Made by a program: the position numbers and the translations under genes | DNA from: Asaia bogorensis | GTDB taxonomy: Bacteria > Pseudomonadota > Alphaproteobacteria > Acetobacterales > Acetobacteraceae | NCBI GenBank assembly: GCA_945886995.1 | Contig: CAMCZJ010000118.1 | Span: forward strand, 1 to 9,629 | Direction of reading: 5' to 3' | Length of the DNA: 9,629 nt | In this document: positions 1-6,915 of the stretch, one piece after another | Layout: every line of letters starts with the position of its first letter | Position numbering within the stretch: position 1 is the first letter of the stretch | Notes under the pieces: generated by a model | Database searches by the model: none | What the model was told of the DNA's origin: nothing | The model's input: only the letters and a program-made list of their open reading frames with translations

Positions 1-141
1 AGCGCGGAACACGGCGTTGGCCAGCTCAAGACCGATTTGATGGAAGAATGGCGCGGGGGTGCGGAGCTTGCGGTGATGCGCCAGATCAAGGCCGCGCTAG
101 ACCCCAAGGGGCTCATGAATCCGGGCAAGGTGCTCCCCTGA
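1..141 (+). CDS. FAD-linked oxidase, C-terminal end (partial)
   Basis: The window opens inside a reading frame of 46 codons that ends at TGA 139-141; the 5' part lies outside. The visible peptide starts SAEHGVGQLK and ends with ALDPKGLMNPGKVLP. The EHG(V/I)G motif and the closing NPGK(V/I)L are characteristic of the C-terminal substrate domain of FAD-linked oxidases (GlcD/D-lactate dehydrogenase/D-2-hydroxyglutarate dehydrogenase family), which oxidise 2-hydroxy acids to 2-oxo acids using a PCMH-type FAD domain. The histidine of EHG lies near the flavin in known members. The substrate cannot be told from this fragment; D-2-hydroxyglutarate or D-lactate/glycolate are the usual options. It is transcribed in the same direction as lptF, 51 bases upstream, but is functionally unrelated to LPS transport. 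Confidence 0.85.
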   Translation, partial: SAEHGVGQLKTDLMEEWRGGAELAVMRQIKAALDPKGLMNPGKVLP

Positions 142-182
142 AGCCTTTGCCGCTTTCGGCATTGGCGCCAAGCGGCTAGGCT
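142..182 (+). repeat. Imperfect inverted repeat between the oxidase gene and lptF
   Basis: GCCGCTT at 149-155 pairs perfectly with AAGCGGC at 170-176 around a 14-base loop. Outside it AGCCT (142-146) pairs with AGGCT (178-182) across a small 2x1 internal loop, giving about 12 base pairs. It starts right after the oxidase stop codon, which suits a transcription terminator, but no run of T follows, so a classical intrinsic terminator is not supported. The right arm contains the only purine-rich AGG upstream of lptF (178-180), so a folded form could also hide that weak ribosome-binding site. The function is inferred; only the symmetry is seen. Confidence 0.4.
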
Positions 183-192
183 CGCCAAGCCG

Positions 193-1326
193 ATGACCCT
201 GCTTGACCGCTACTTGTTCCGCCAGCTTGCGCTGGCCCTGCTTGCCGTGACGGTGGGGCTGGCGGCGCTTGTCTGGCTAACCCAATCCTTGCGCTTCATT
301 GAATTGGTGCTGGATCGCGGGCTGTCACTCGCGGTGTTTTTCGAATTGACCAGCCTGTTATTGCCATCCTTCTTTTCGGTCATTCTGCCGATCACGACCT
401 TCATCGTGATGCTGTTTGTCCATTTGCGCCTGGCCGGGGACCGCGAATTGGTCGTGATGCGCGCGGCGGGGCTTTCCAATTGGCAGCTTGCCCGCCCAGC
501 CCTGGCGCTGGGGCTGCTGGTGGTGTCGGTGATGGCGCTGCTCAATTTCTGGCTGGTGCCGCTCAGCCACACGGCCTTTCGGCAATGGCAGTTCGAAATC
601 CGCAATCAATTGGTGGGCGTGCTATTGCAGGAAGGGGTTTTCTCAACCGTAGGTAATGATCTGACCGTTTACGCCCGCAAGCGCGAAGCCGATGGCACGC
701 TGCGCGGGATTATGGTGCATGACCAGCGCGAAGCCGGCGGAGCGGTGACCATCCTGGCGCAGTCCGGACGCATCGGGCAAGGGCCGGAAGGCCCGCGTGT
801 CACGCTGTATGACGGCGTGCGCCAGCAAATGGAAAAGGGCGCATCAGGCGCGCCGCCACGCCTGACCGTGCTGAGTTTTTCGGAAAACAGCGTTGATCTG
901 GCCCGTGTGGCGCGCAGTGAGGAAACCCGCAGCCGCGATAGCCGCGAACGCTCCATCGCAGAATTGCTTGACCCTGATCCGGCAGAGGGGTTGCGCCCGC
1001 GTGAGATCAGGCGCTTCCGGGCGGAGGCGCATCAGCGCATGGCAAGCCCGGTGACTGCGCTTTCCTTCGCGCTTGTGGGGCTGGCGGTCGCACTGACCGG
1101 GCAGTTCCGGCGTCATGGCGGGGGCTTTGGCGTCGTGCTTGGTATTGGCATCATGGTGGCGCTGCTGGCGCTTGGCCTCACCATCGGCAATGCGGCGGCA
1201 CGGCGCGATGGGCTGATCTGGCTGATTTGGCTCCACGCAACCCTGCCCGGCGTCATTTCGGCTTGGTGGCTCGGTGGGGCCCCCGGCCTGCCACGCAAGG
1301 CCCCGCCGCGTGAGGCGCTGCCATGA
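193..1326 (+). CDS. lptF: LPS export ABC transporter permease LptF
   Basis: The 377-residue protein belongs to the LptF/LptG (YjgP/YjgQ) permease family. With LptG and the ATPase LptB it forms the inner-membrane complex that pulls LPS out of the membrane and pushes it onto the LptC-LptA bridge. Six membrane segments are visible: about residues 9-36, 52-80, 99-124, 284-304, 309-333 and 340-362. A periplasmic jelly-roll domain lies between segments 3 and 4 (about 125-283). The cytoplasmic stretch ELVVMRAAGLSNWQL (85-99) matches the coupling helix that docks on LptB. The N-terminus MTLLDRYLFRQL is typical of alphaproteobacterial LptF and no other ATG occurs before residue 72, so the start is well placed although only a weak AGG lies 12 bases upstream. 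The stop overlaps the lptG start (ATGA), implying coupled translation. The lptF versus lptG assignment rests on gene order and N-terminus. Confidence 0.93.
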   Translation: MTLLDRYLFRQLALALLAVTVGLAALVWLTQSLRFIELVLDRGLSLAVFFELTSLLLPSFFSVILPITTFIVMLFVHLRLAGDRELVVMRAAGLSNWQLARPALALGLLVVSVMALLNFWLVPLSHTAFRQWQFEIRNQLVGVLLQEGVFSTVGNDLTVYARKREADGTLRGIMVHDQREAGGAVTILAQSGRIGQGPEGPRVTLYDGVRQQMEKGASGAPPRLTVLSFSENSVDLARVARSEETRSRDSRERSIAELLDPDPAEGLRPREIRRFRAEAHQRMASPVTALSFALVGLAVALTGQFRRHGGGFGVVLGIGIMVALLALGLTIGNAAARRDGLIWLIWLHATLPGVISAWWLGGAPGLPRKAPPREALP

Positions 1327-2447
1327 TGCTGCCCATCACGCTCATGGCCTATGTGGCGCGGCGCTTTGCCGCCATGGCGCTGCTTATGGTGCTGGCGCTA
1401 TCCGCGCTCGTGGCATTGTTTGACCTGATCGAATTGCTGCGCCGCGCGGCCACGCGGCCGGATGCGAATTTCGTGCTGGTGTCGCAAATCGCCGCCCTGC
1501 GTCTTCCCTATGTGGCGATGCAAATCCTACCCTTTGCGGTGCTGCTTGGCGGTATCATTGCTTTTTGGCGGCTGACGCGGTTTTCCGAATTGGTGGTGGC
1601 GCGGGCCGCAGGCATTTCCGCATGGGGCTTCCTGGCTGGCCCGGTGCTGGTGGCGCTTTTGCTTGGGCTTGGCGCCAGCACGGCATTGTCGCCGCTATCC
1701 TCCGCCATGCTGGCGCGTGCCGAGCGGCTTGATCAGATTTATCTACGTAATGTGGGCGGCATTACGGCGCTGGCTGGCGGCAGGCTTTGGCTGCGCCAGG
1801 CTGATGATGGGCTGCAGCACCAGGGCGTTGCCATCATTTCAGGTCGGCCCATGGCCACGCGGGAACTACGCCCTGGGGAGGCGCTGCGCCTTGCCGAAGT
1901 CACGGTCTGGCGGCTTTCCGCCGAAGATCGGCCCCTGGCACGCATTGAAGCCGCATCAGCCCTGCTGCAACCGGGCCGCTGGCGCTTTGAAGGCGCCGTA
2001 GTGTTCGGGGCGGATCGCTTGGCCAGCGCGCCGCAAAACCTTGATTTTCCAACTGAATTGACGCCTGAGCGGATTGAAAATTCCTTCGCCACCCCGGATA
2101 CGCTCAGCCTTTGGGCGCTACCAGAATTCATCAAAATTCTGGAAGGTGCCGGCTTTTCCGCTATCCGCCACCGGCTGCATTTCCAATCCCTGCTGGCGCT
2201 GCCCTTACTGGCCATCGCCATGGCGCTGTTGGCGGCGGGGTTTTCCATGCGCTCCGCCCGACGGGGCGGCGTGGCGCGCATGATTGCTGGCGGGGTGAGT
2301 GCTGGATTCGCGCTTTTCGTACTGGACAAGATCACTGGCGAATTTGGCGAAGCCGGCACGCTTCCTGTGATATTGGCCGCCTGGGCGCCGGCTGGCGCTG
2401 GTGTCCTGCTGGCAGCGGCGCTACTGCTGCATCTTGAGGATGGATAG
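1323..2447 (+). CDS. lptG: LPS export ABC transporter permease LptG
   Basis: The 374-residue second permease of the LptB2FG complex is a partner of LptF in extracting LPS from the inner membrane. It has the same architecture: membrane segments at about 13-37, 55-82, 102-124, 286-308, 316-336 and 346-369, with a periplasmic jelly-roll domain at about 130-280. The coupling-helix stretch SELVVARAAGISAW is at 88-101. The post-domain segment HFQSLLALPLLAIAMALLAA (from residue 286) followed by a Phe-Ser-Met-Arg turn is the usual LptG fourth helix. The ATG at 1323 overlaps the lptF stop and has GAGG at 1312-1315, seven bases upstream; a second ATG follows at 1326 and could serve instead. The stop (2445-2447) lies one base before the preferred lptD start, so lptF, lptG and lptD are very likely one transcript. 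Confidence 0.93.
   Translation: MMLPITLMAYVARRFAAMALLMVLALSALVALFDLIELLRRAATRPDANFVLVSQIAALRLPYVAMQILPFAVLLGGIIAFWRLTRFSELVVARAAGISAWGFLAGPVLVALLLGLGASTALSPLSSAMLARAERLDQIYLRNVGGITALAGGRLWLRQADDGLQHQGVAIISGRPMATRELRPGEALRLAEVTVWRLSAEDRPLARIEAASALLQPGRWRFEGAVVFGADRLASAPQNLDFPTELTPERIENSFATPDTLSLWALPEFIKILEGAGFSAIRHRLHFQSLLALPLLAIAMALLAAGFSMRSARRGGVARMIAGGVSAGFALFVLDKITGEFGEAGTLPVILAAWAPAGAGVLLAAALLLHLEDG
2121..2142 (+). repeat. Perfect 8-bp inverted repeat with 6-base loop inside lptG
   Basis: CCAGAATT (2121-2128) and AATTCTGG (2135-2142) are exact reverse complements separated by CATCAA. Beyond one mismatch the symmetry continues for two more pairs. It lies in the lptG reading frame where the protein reads PEFIKILE, so the codons may fully explain it. 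No T run follows and no gene boundary is near. Confidence 0.5.
2436..2440 (+). promoter_or_regulatory. Ribosome-binding site that decides the lptD start
   Basis: GAGGA sits eight bases before the ATG at 2449, a normal spacing. It directly abuts or overlaps the in-frame ATG at 2440, which therefore has no usable site at proper distance. A still earlier in-frame GTG at 2401 would put three cysteines and several charged residues ahead of the signal peptide. This favours 2449 as the lptD start. Confidence 0.65.
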
Positions 2448-2448
2448 C

Positions 2449-4710
2449 ATGTTGCGCCGGGCAATTCAGTATCTGCCGATCATTGTGCTGGCGCTTTCGC
2501 CGGCGTTAGCCCGTGCTCAGGCGCCCCTGCTGCCACCGATTTCACCTCCACCAAGCATAGCCCCCGGCGAGCCCGCGCCAACGCGGGCAGAAACCGTCAC
2601 CCCGACGCCTCGCGCACAGCAGAATGCGCCGGTCACCTTCACCGCCGATGAAGTGCAGTATGATCAGAACGCCGCCTTGGTCGTGGCGCGCGGCAGGGTG
2701 GAAGCCTTCCAAGGTGGGCGCATCCTGCGCGCTGATGAGCTGACCTATAACCGGAATACAGGCGTCGCCACCGCGCGCGGCAATGTGCAGTTGATCGAAG
2801 CGGATGGTCAGGTGATGTTTGCCGAAAGCGCAGTTCTTTCCAATCAGATGCGCGATGGCGTGCTGGAAGGGCTACGCGGTTACCTGCTGCAGAATGGGCG
2901 TATTGCTGCCAGCGGGGCACGGCGGACGGATGGTTCGATCTTCGACCTTTCACGCGTTGTCTATACGGTCTGCGATCCCTGCAAGGATGACCCTCTGGCG
3001 CCGCCGCTCTGGCAATTGCGTGCGCGCACGGCAACCTTGGACCGGACCGAACAGCAGGTGCGTTATCGCGGCGCCTCACTGGATATGGCAGGCGTGCCAG
3101 TGATTTGGCTGCCCTATTTCCAACACCCGGATGGATCTTCGCCACGGCAATCGGGCTTTCTTAGCCCCAGCTTCGGCATTACCAAATACCTCGGCGGCTT
3201 CATCGAAACGCCCTATTACTGGGCCATTGATGAAAGCCAGGAATTGGTGTTGCGCCCCACCACATCCACGCGCGTCGCGCCCAATCTTGGCCTGGATTAC
3301 CGGCGCCGCTTCAATAGTGGCGAGCTTGAGGTATTGAGTTCCGTCGGTCACCTGGATGGGCAGGATGGCACAGAAGAAGGCTTCGCCGGCCATATCTTCG
3401 CCAAGGGCCGCTTTTCGCTTGATGAAACCTGGCGCGCCGGCTTTGACCTCAATCGCGCCAGTTCCGAACAATACCTCCGCATTTACCGCTACGGCGCGCA
3501 GCGCGTTTTGCCGACCACGCTCTTCACCGAAGGCTTTTGGGGGCCTGAAGCTTTCGCGCGTTTTGACGCTCGTGCCTATCAGGGCTTGCGGCGGACCGAT
3601 GACATCAGCCGCATTCCACTCGTGCTCCCCAATATCTATGCGGATTGGGAATCGCCCGAGGATTCACTCGGTGGACGCTTCACGGTGGATACCTCCAACT
3701 TCGCCGTGTTTCGCGGCACCGGCACCAGCACGCGCCGGCTTTCCTCACGGATCGGCTACGCGCTGCCACGCATGGATGATCTGGGCGGCATCTGGACCTT
3801 GCGCGCACAAACAGATCTTGCTGCCTATGATTTTGAGGATATCAACCTGGCCCCCAATTACGCGACCGGCAACCCCAATGGGCAAAGTGCCGCCGCCAAT
3901 ATTCGCACCGCCCTTGATTGGCGCATGCCTTTCCTGCGCGATGGCGGCGATTGGGGCCGCCAGGTGATTGAACCGCGCATTCAAATGGTGACCGGTCCCA
4001 TGACCGGCGGCCAATATCGTATCCCCAATGAAGACAGCATCGTCTTCGACTTCACGGATGCCAATCTTTTCTCCCTCAATCGCTTCTCTGGCCGTGACCG
4101 ACAGGAAGGTGGCACGCGCGCCGATTTGGCGCTGCGTGGCGCCTGGCTGCTGCCAGAAGATCGGCAGGTGGAAGCGCTGGTGGGGCGGTCCTTCCGTGTT
4201 CAGGAAGACGGCGGCCCTTTCTACCCCTATAGTGGCCTTCAAAAACGCGCTTCCGATTACGTCGGCCGCTTGAGCCTCAGGCCCGCTTCATGGCTGGATC
4301 TGACCGGGCGCGCGCGGCGTGACGGGGAAAGCTTCGCAGTCCGCGCCTATGATGTCAGCACCACGATCCGACCTTTCGAAGATACATCCTTCACGCTTGG
4401 CTATCTGCAATCGCCACCCATGCCCTATCTCAATCCCGTGGCGCAGCGTGAGGAAGTCTATCTTGGTGCGTCTCAGCGGCTTGGCTTTTGGCGCGTGAGC
4501 GCCTTCACGCGGCAGGATTTACAACTCAATCGCCCGGTCGCCACGGGGCTTTCGGCACTGTATGAAGATGAGTGCTTCATTTTTGAAACCCGCTTCGTCA
4601 AACGCTATGCTGAAGATCCGGCGACCAATGATCTTTACCCCGCTTCCACCATGCTGCTGTTCCGCTTTGGCTTCAAAACCATCGGTGATTTCGGATTAAG
4701 GGCGCTATGA
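2449..4710 (+). CDS. lptD: LPS assembly outer-membrane protein LptD
   Basis: LptD, with the lipoprotein LptE, is the outer-membrane translocon that receives LPS from the periplasmic bridge and inserts it in the outer leaflet. From the ATG at 2449 the protein has 753 residues. A signal peptide runs to about residue 23 (MLRRAIQYLP, hydrophobic core, then ALARA|QA), followed by a Pro-rich linker. An OstA/LptA-like beta-jellyroll domain begins near residue 62 (VTFTADEVQYDQ) and extends to about 210. The junction GVPVIWLPYFQHPDGSSPR leads into a long beta-barrel domain rich in alternating aromatic and polar strands (about 225-753). There are only three cysteines: a CDPC pair at 175 and 178 and one in YEDECF at 709; E. 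coli has four. The length is close to E. coli LptD (about 780). It is one base after lptG and 50 bases before surA, consistent with an envelope-assembly operon. Confidence 0.95.
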   Translation: MLRRAIQYLPIIVLALSPALARAQAPLLPPISPPPSIAPGEPAPTRAETVTPTPRAQQNAPVTFTADEVQYDQNAALVVARGRVEAFQGGRILRADELTYNRNTGVATARGNVQLIEADGQVMFAESAVLSNQMRDGVLEGLRGYLLQNGRIAASGARRTDGSIFDLSRVVYTVCDPCKDDPLAPPLWQLRARTATLDRTEQQVRYRGASLDMAGVPVIWLPYFQHPDGSSPRQSGFLSPSFGITKYLGGFIETPYYWAIDESQELVLRPTTSTRVAPNLGLDYRRRFNSGELEVLSSVGHLDGQDGTEEGFAGHIFAKGRFSLDETWRAGFDLNRASSEQYLRIYRYGAQRVLPTTLFTEGFWGPEAFARFDARAYQGLRRTDDISRIPLVLPNIYADWESPEDSLGGRFTVDTSNFAVFRGTGTSTRRLSSRIGYALPRMDDLGGIWTLRAQTDLAAYDFEDINLAPNYATGNPNGQSAAANIRTALDWRMPFLRDGGDWGRQVIEPRIQMVTGPMTGGQYRIPNEDSIVFDFTDANLFSLNRFSGRDRQEGGTRADLALRGAWLLPEDRQVEALVGRSFRVQEDGGPFYPYSGLQKRASDYVGRLSLRPASWLDLTGRARRDGESFAVRAYDVSTTIRPFEDTSFTLGYLQSPPMPYLNPVAQREEVYLGASQRLGFWRVSAFTRQDLQLNRPVATGLSALYEDECFIFETRFVKRYAEDPATNDLYPASTMLLFRFGFKTIGDFGLRAL

Positions 4711-4749
4711 GCTATTGGGCCACTCTGCCCGCCATGGGCGGCAAGCTGC

Positions 4750-4755
4750 AGGAGG
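4750..4755 (+). promoter_or_regulatory. Strong Shine-Dalgarno that decides the surA start
   Basis: AGGAGG lies five bases before the ATG at 4761. The longer alternative start at 4707 overlaps the lptD stop (ATGA) but would put 18 non-hydrophobic residues in front of the signal peptide. The strong site and the better signal peptide favour 4761. Confidence 0.75.
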
Positions 4756-4760
4756 CGTTG

Positions 4761-6080
4761 ATGCGCGCCATGATTTTTTTCCAAAAGCCATATATGGCGC
4801 TGGTACTGCTGGCGGCTTTGCTGATGCCAGCCGCCACCATGCCCACCGCCATGGCACAACCTGCCGGCGGCAACGTGAACAGTATTGTGGCGGTGGTGAA
4901 TGGGGATGTCGTCACGCGCAGCGAAATCGAAAGCCGGCGCCGCCTGCTTGCACTTTCCGCTGGTGTTGCGGGCGATGCCGGCGCGCAGGGCGGGGATCAG
5001 ATCCTGCGCCTGCTGATTGACGAAAGGCTCCGCATTCAAGAACTCAGCCGCCGACGCATTCTGGTGACGGATCAGGATATCGCAAGCTCGGTCGCCAATA
5101 TCGAAAGCCGCAATGGCCTGCCGCCCGGGGGCGTGGTGCAGAATCTGCGCCGCGCCGGCATCGAACCGCGCGTGCTTTATGATCAGATCCGCGCACAAAT
5201 CGGCTGGGCGCGGCTATTGCGCGGCATGCTGGGCGAACAAGCCAATGTCCCAGATGCTGAGGTGAATGAATTCCTGAACGCGCAGCGCGCACGGCTGGGC
5301 GAGCCAGAATTCATGGTCTCTGAAATCTTCATCCCCGTCGAAAACCCTGGGCAGGAAGCACAGGTGCGCCGCTTCGTGACTGATGTCATTCAGCGCCTGC
5401 GCCAAGGCGTGCCCTTCGCGATGGTTGCCGCGCAATTCAGCCAATCACAATCCGCGATCCAGGGCGGTGCGATGGATTGGATGACGGCGGATCGCTTCGA
5501 CCCGGAAGTCGCCAATACCCTGCGCCAGATGCCCGAAGGCGCCATCAGCAATCCCATCCGAGTCCCTGGCGGCTTTGAAATCGTCATGCTGCGCGACAAG
5601 CGCGTCTCAGGGCGCGACATGGCAACCATCATGACCATGCGCCAAGTGTTTCTGCCCTTTGAAGGCCAGGTGAATCCGCAGGCCCCAACGGCACAGCAAT
5701 TGGCACAATTGCAGCGTGCCCAGGCGCTGTCGGACCAGGCGCGCGGGTGTGAGGCGATGGATGCTGCCGCGCGCGGCAGCCCGCGCCCGGCTGACCCCGG
5801 CCCGGTGCGGCTTGACAACATCAACCCGCCCGAATTGCGCGATCTGCTGGGCAGCCTGCCCATAGGGCGCGCGACGCAGCCAATCATTTCAGTGGATGGC
5901 GCGCTGATCTTCATGGTCTGCGCGCGGGAGAACCGCAATCTGGCGGAAGCCAATCCGCAGCAGGCGCGCGAGATCCTTCTGCGTGATCGGGTGGAATTGC
6001 TGTCCCGCCAATTGCAGCGCGATTTGCGCCGCCGCGCGCAAATCGACATCCGCACGAATAGCGCCGCACGTCCTGGCTGA
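4761..6080 (+). CDS. surA: Periplasmic chaperone / parvulin-type prolyl isomerase SurA
   Basis: SurA escorts unfolded outer-membrane proteins, LptD among them, across the periplasm to the BAM complex. From 4761 the protein has 439 residues, near the E. coli length of 428. A signal peptide occupies about 1-32 (hydrophobic core ALVLLAALLM, end TAMA|QP). The N-terminal chaperone domain follows at about 39-172, opening with NSIVAVVNGDVVTRSEIESR and containing LIDERLRIQELSRR. One recognisable parvulin domain spans about 183-281 (FMVSEIFIP, then FSQSQSAIQGGAMDWM, then VPGGFEIVMLRDKR). A second, much weaker parvulin-like region lies at about 287-390, with a Gln/Ala-rich insert and two cysteines at 330 and 387. 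A C-terminal helix (about 394-429) should pack on the N-terminal domain as in E. coli. ATGs at 4761 and 4770 are both possible. The stop is four bases before rsmA. Confidence 0.92.
   Translation: MRAMIFFQKPYMALVLLAALLMPAATMPTAMAQPAGGNVNSIVAVVNGDVVTRSEIESRRRLLALSAGVAGDAGAQGGDQILRLLIDERLRIQELSRRRILVTDQDIASSVANIESRNGLPPGGVVQNLRRAGIEPRVLYDQIRAQIGWARLLRGMLGEQANVPDAEVNEFLNAQRARLGEPEFMVSEIFIPVENPGQEAQVRRFVTDVIQRLRQGVPFAMVAAQFSQSQSAIQGGAMDWMTADRFDPEVANTLRQMPEGAISNPIRVPGGFEIVMLRDKRVSGRDMATIMTMRQVFLPFEGQVNPQAPTAQQLAQLQRAQALSDQARGCEAMDAAARGSPRPADPGPVRLDNINPPELRDLLGSLPIGRATQPIISVDGALIFMVCARENRNLAEANPQQAREILLRDRVELLSRQLQRDLRRRAQIDIRTNSAARPG
5763..5780 (+). repeat. 18-bp perfect palindrome inside surA
   Basis: GCTGCCGCGCGCGGCAGC reads the same on both strands. 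As RNA it can form a 7-bp stem with a CGCG loop. It is in frame, encoding Ala-Ala-Ala-Arg-Gly-Ser at residues 335-340 in the weakly conserved second parvulin-like region, where codon choice is less constrained. No T run follows. Whether it is more than a by-product of Ala/Arg/Gly codons in GC-rich DNA is not known. Confidence 0.6.
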
Positions 6081-6084
6081 AGGC

Positions 6085-6915
6085 GTGACCAAACCCGACC
6101 TGCCAAGCCTGAGTGAGACCATCGCGCGGCATGGGCTGGATGCGCGCAAAGCGCTTGGTCAGCATTTCCTACTTGATCCCGCGATCTGTGCCCGCATCGC
6201 GGCACTGGCCGGCGATCTTGCGGGCCGGCATGTGCTGGAAGTGGGGCCCGGGCCGGGCGGGCTGACGCGCGCTTTGCTGGAAACCGCTGCCGCATCAGTC
6301 CTGGCAGTGGAATTGGATGCGCGGGCCGTGATTGCCTTGCAGGAATTGGTCGCCGCCTATCCCGCGCGACTACGCGTGCAGGAAGCCGATGCGCTTGGCC
6401 TGGACCCGGCCAAAGCCCTGCCCACGCCAAGGCGCATCATCGCCAACTTGCCCTATAATGTCGCAAGCGCCCTTCTGGTGCGCTGGCTGCGCGGTGCCGC
6501 GGCGCTGGAGGGCATGACGCTCATGTTCCAGCTCGAAGTAGCGGAACGCATCACGGCGGCCCCTGCCACACCCGCTTATGGGCGGCTGGCCGTGCTCGCC
6601 CAATGGCGCTGCCGCTGCGATTTGCTGCTGCGCCTGCCGCCTGGCGCCTTCAGCCCGCCGCCCAAGGTCTGGTCCGCCGTGGTTGGCTTCACGCCCCACG
6701 CGGAAGACCCGCCGCCCGCGCTATTCGCCGCCATGGAAAAACTCACCGCCGCTGCCTTTGGACAAAGGCGTAAAATGCTGCGCGGCGCCTTGAAGACGCT
6801 TGGCAGTGCTGAAGCGCTGTTGGACGAGGCCGGGATTGCCGGGGATCGGCGTGGCGAGACGCTGACCGTCGCGGAATTCGACCGGCTGGCGCGCGGCTTG
6901 GCCAACCGGGCTTAA
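6085..6915 (+). CDS. rsmA: 16S rRNA (A1518/A1519) N6-dimethyltransferase RsmA (KsgA)
   Basis: RsmA dimethylates two adjacent adenines in the 3'-terminal hairpin of 16S rRNA, using S-adenosylmethionine, late in small-subunit assembly. The 276-residue protein carries the full signature: RKALGQHFLLD at 21-31, SAM motif I EVGPGPGGLT at 52-61, the acidic ribose-binding residue E76, D102 and the catalytic motif NLPY at 121-124. It also has the family segment FQLEVAERI and a C-terminal helical domain with FGQRRKMLRGALK. Homologues start just before the ETIARHGL stretch, which fits GTG at 6085. The AAGG before it is too close to act as a normal ribosome-binding site, so translation probably depends on ribosomes finishing surA four bases upstream. 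Extending the frame to 5983 would overlap surA and add an implausible Cys-rich leader. The stop codon overlaps that of the convergent methyltransferase gene. Confidence 0.93.
   Translation: MTKPDLPSLSETIARHGLDARKALGQHFLLDPAICARIAALAGDLAGRHVLEVGPGPGGLTRALLETAAASVLAVELDARAVIALQELVAAYPARLRVQEADALGLDPAKALPTPRRIIANLPYNVASALLVRWLRGAAALEGMTLMFQLEVAERITAAPATPAYGRLAVLAQWRCRCDLLLRLPPGAFSPPPKVWSAVVGFTPHAEDPPPALFAAMEKLTAAAFGQRRKMLRGALKTLGSAEALLDEAGIAGDRRGETLTVAEFDRLARGLANRA

Noticed and set aside
2401..2448. Earlier lptD starts at GTG 2401 or ATG 2440
   Set aside because: The GTG start adds a Cys/Arg-rich leader in front of the signal peptide inside lptG, and the ATG at 2440 touches the GAGGA. ATG 2449 has proper spacing and gives a clean signal peptide.
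4729..4741. Small GC hairpin (CCGCC-ATG-GGCGG) between lptD and surA
   Set aside because: Only five base pairs with a three-base loop and no T run; too weak to call a terminator.
4707..4760. Earlier surA start at ATG 4707 overlapping the lptD stop
   Set aside because: It would add 18 residues before the signal peptide, while ATG 4761 has AGGAGG five bases upstream. It remains a lesser possibility.
5390..6430. Long minus-strand open frame (346 codons) across the surA-rsmA junction
   Set aside because: It is antisense to two well-supported genes, has Arg/Ser/Pro-rich low-complexity composition and no recognisable domain. Open antisense frames are common in GC-rich DNA.
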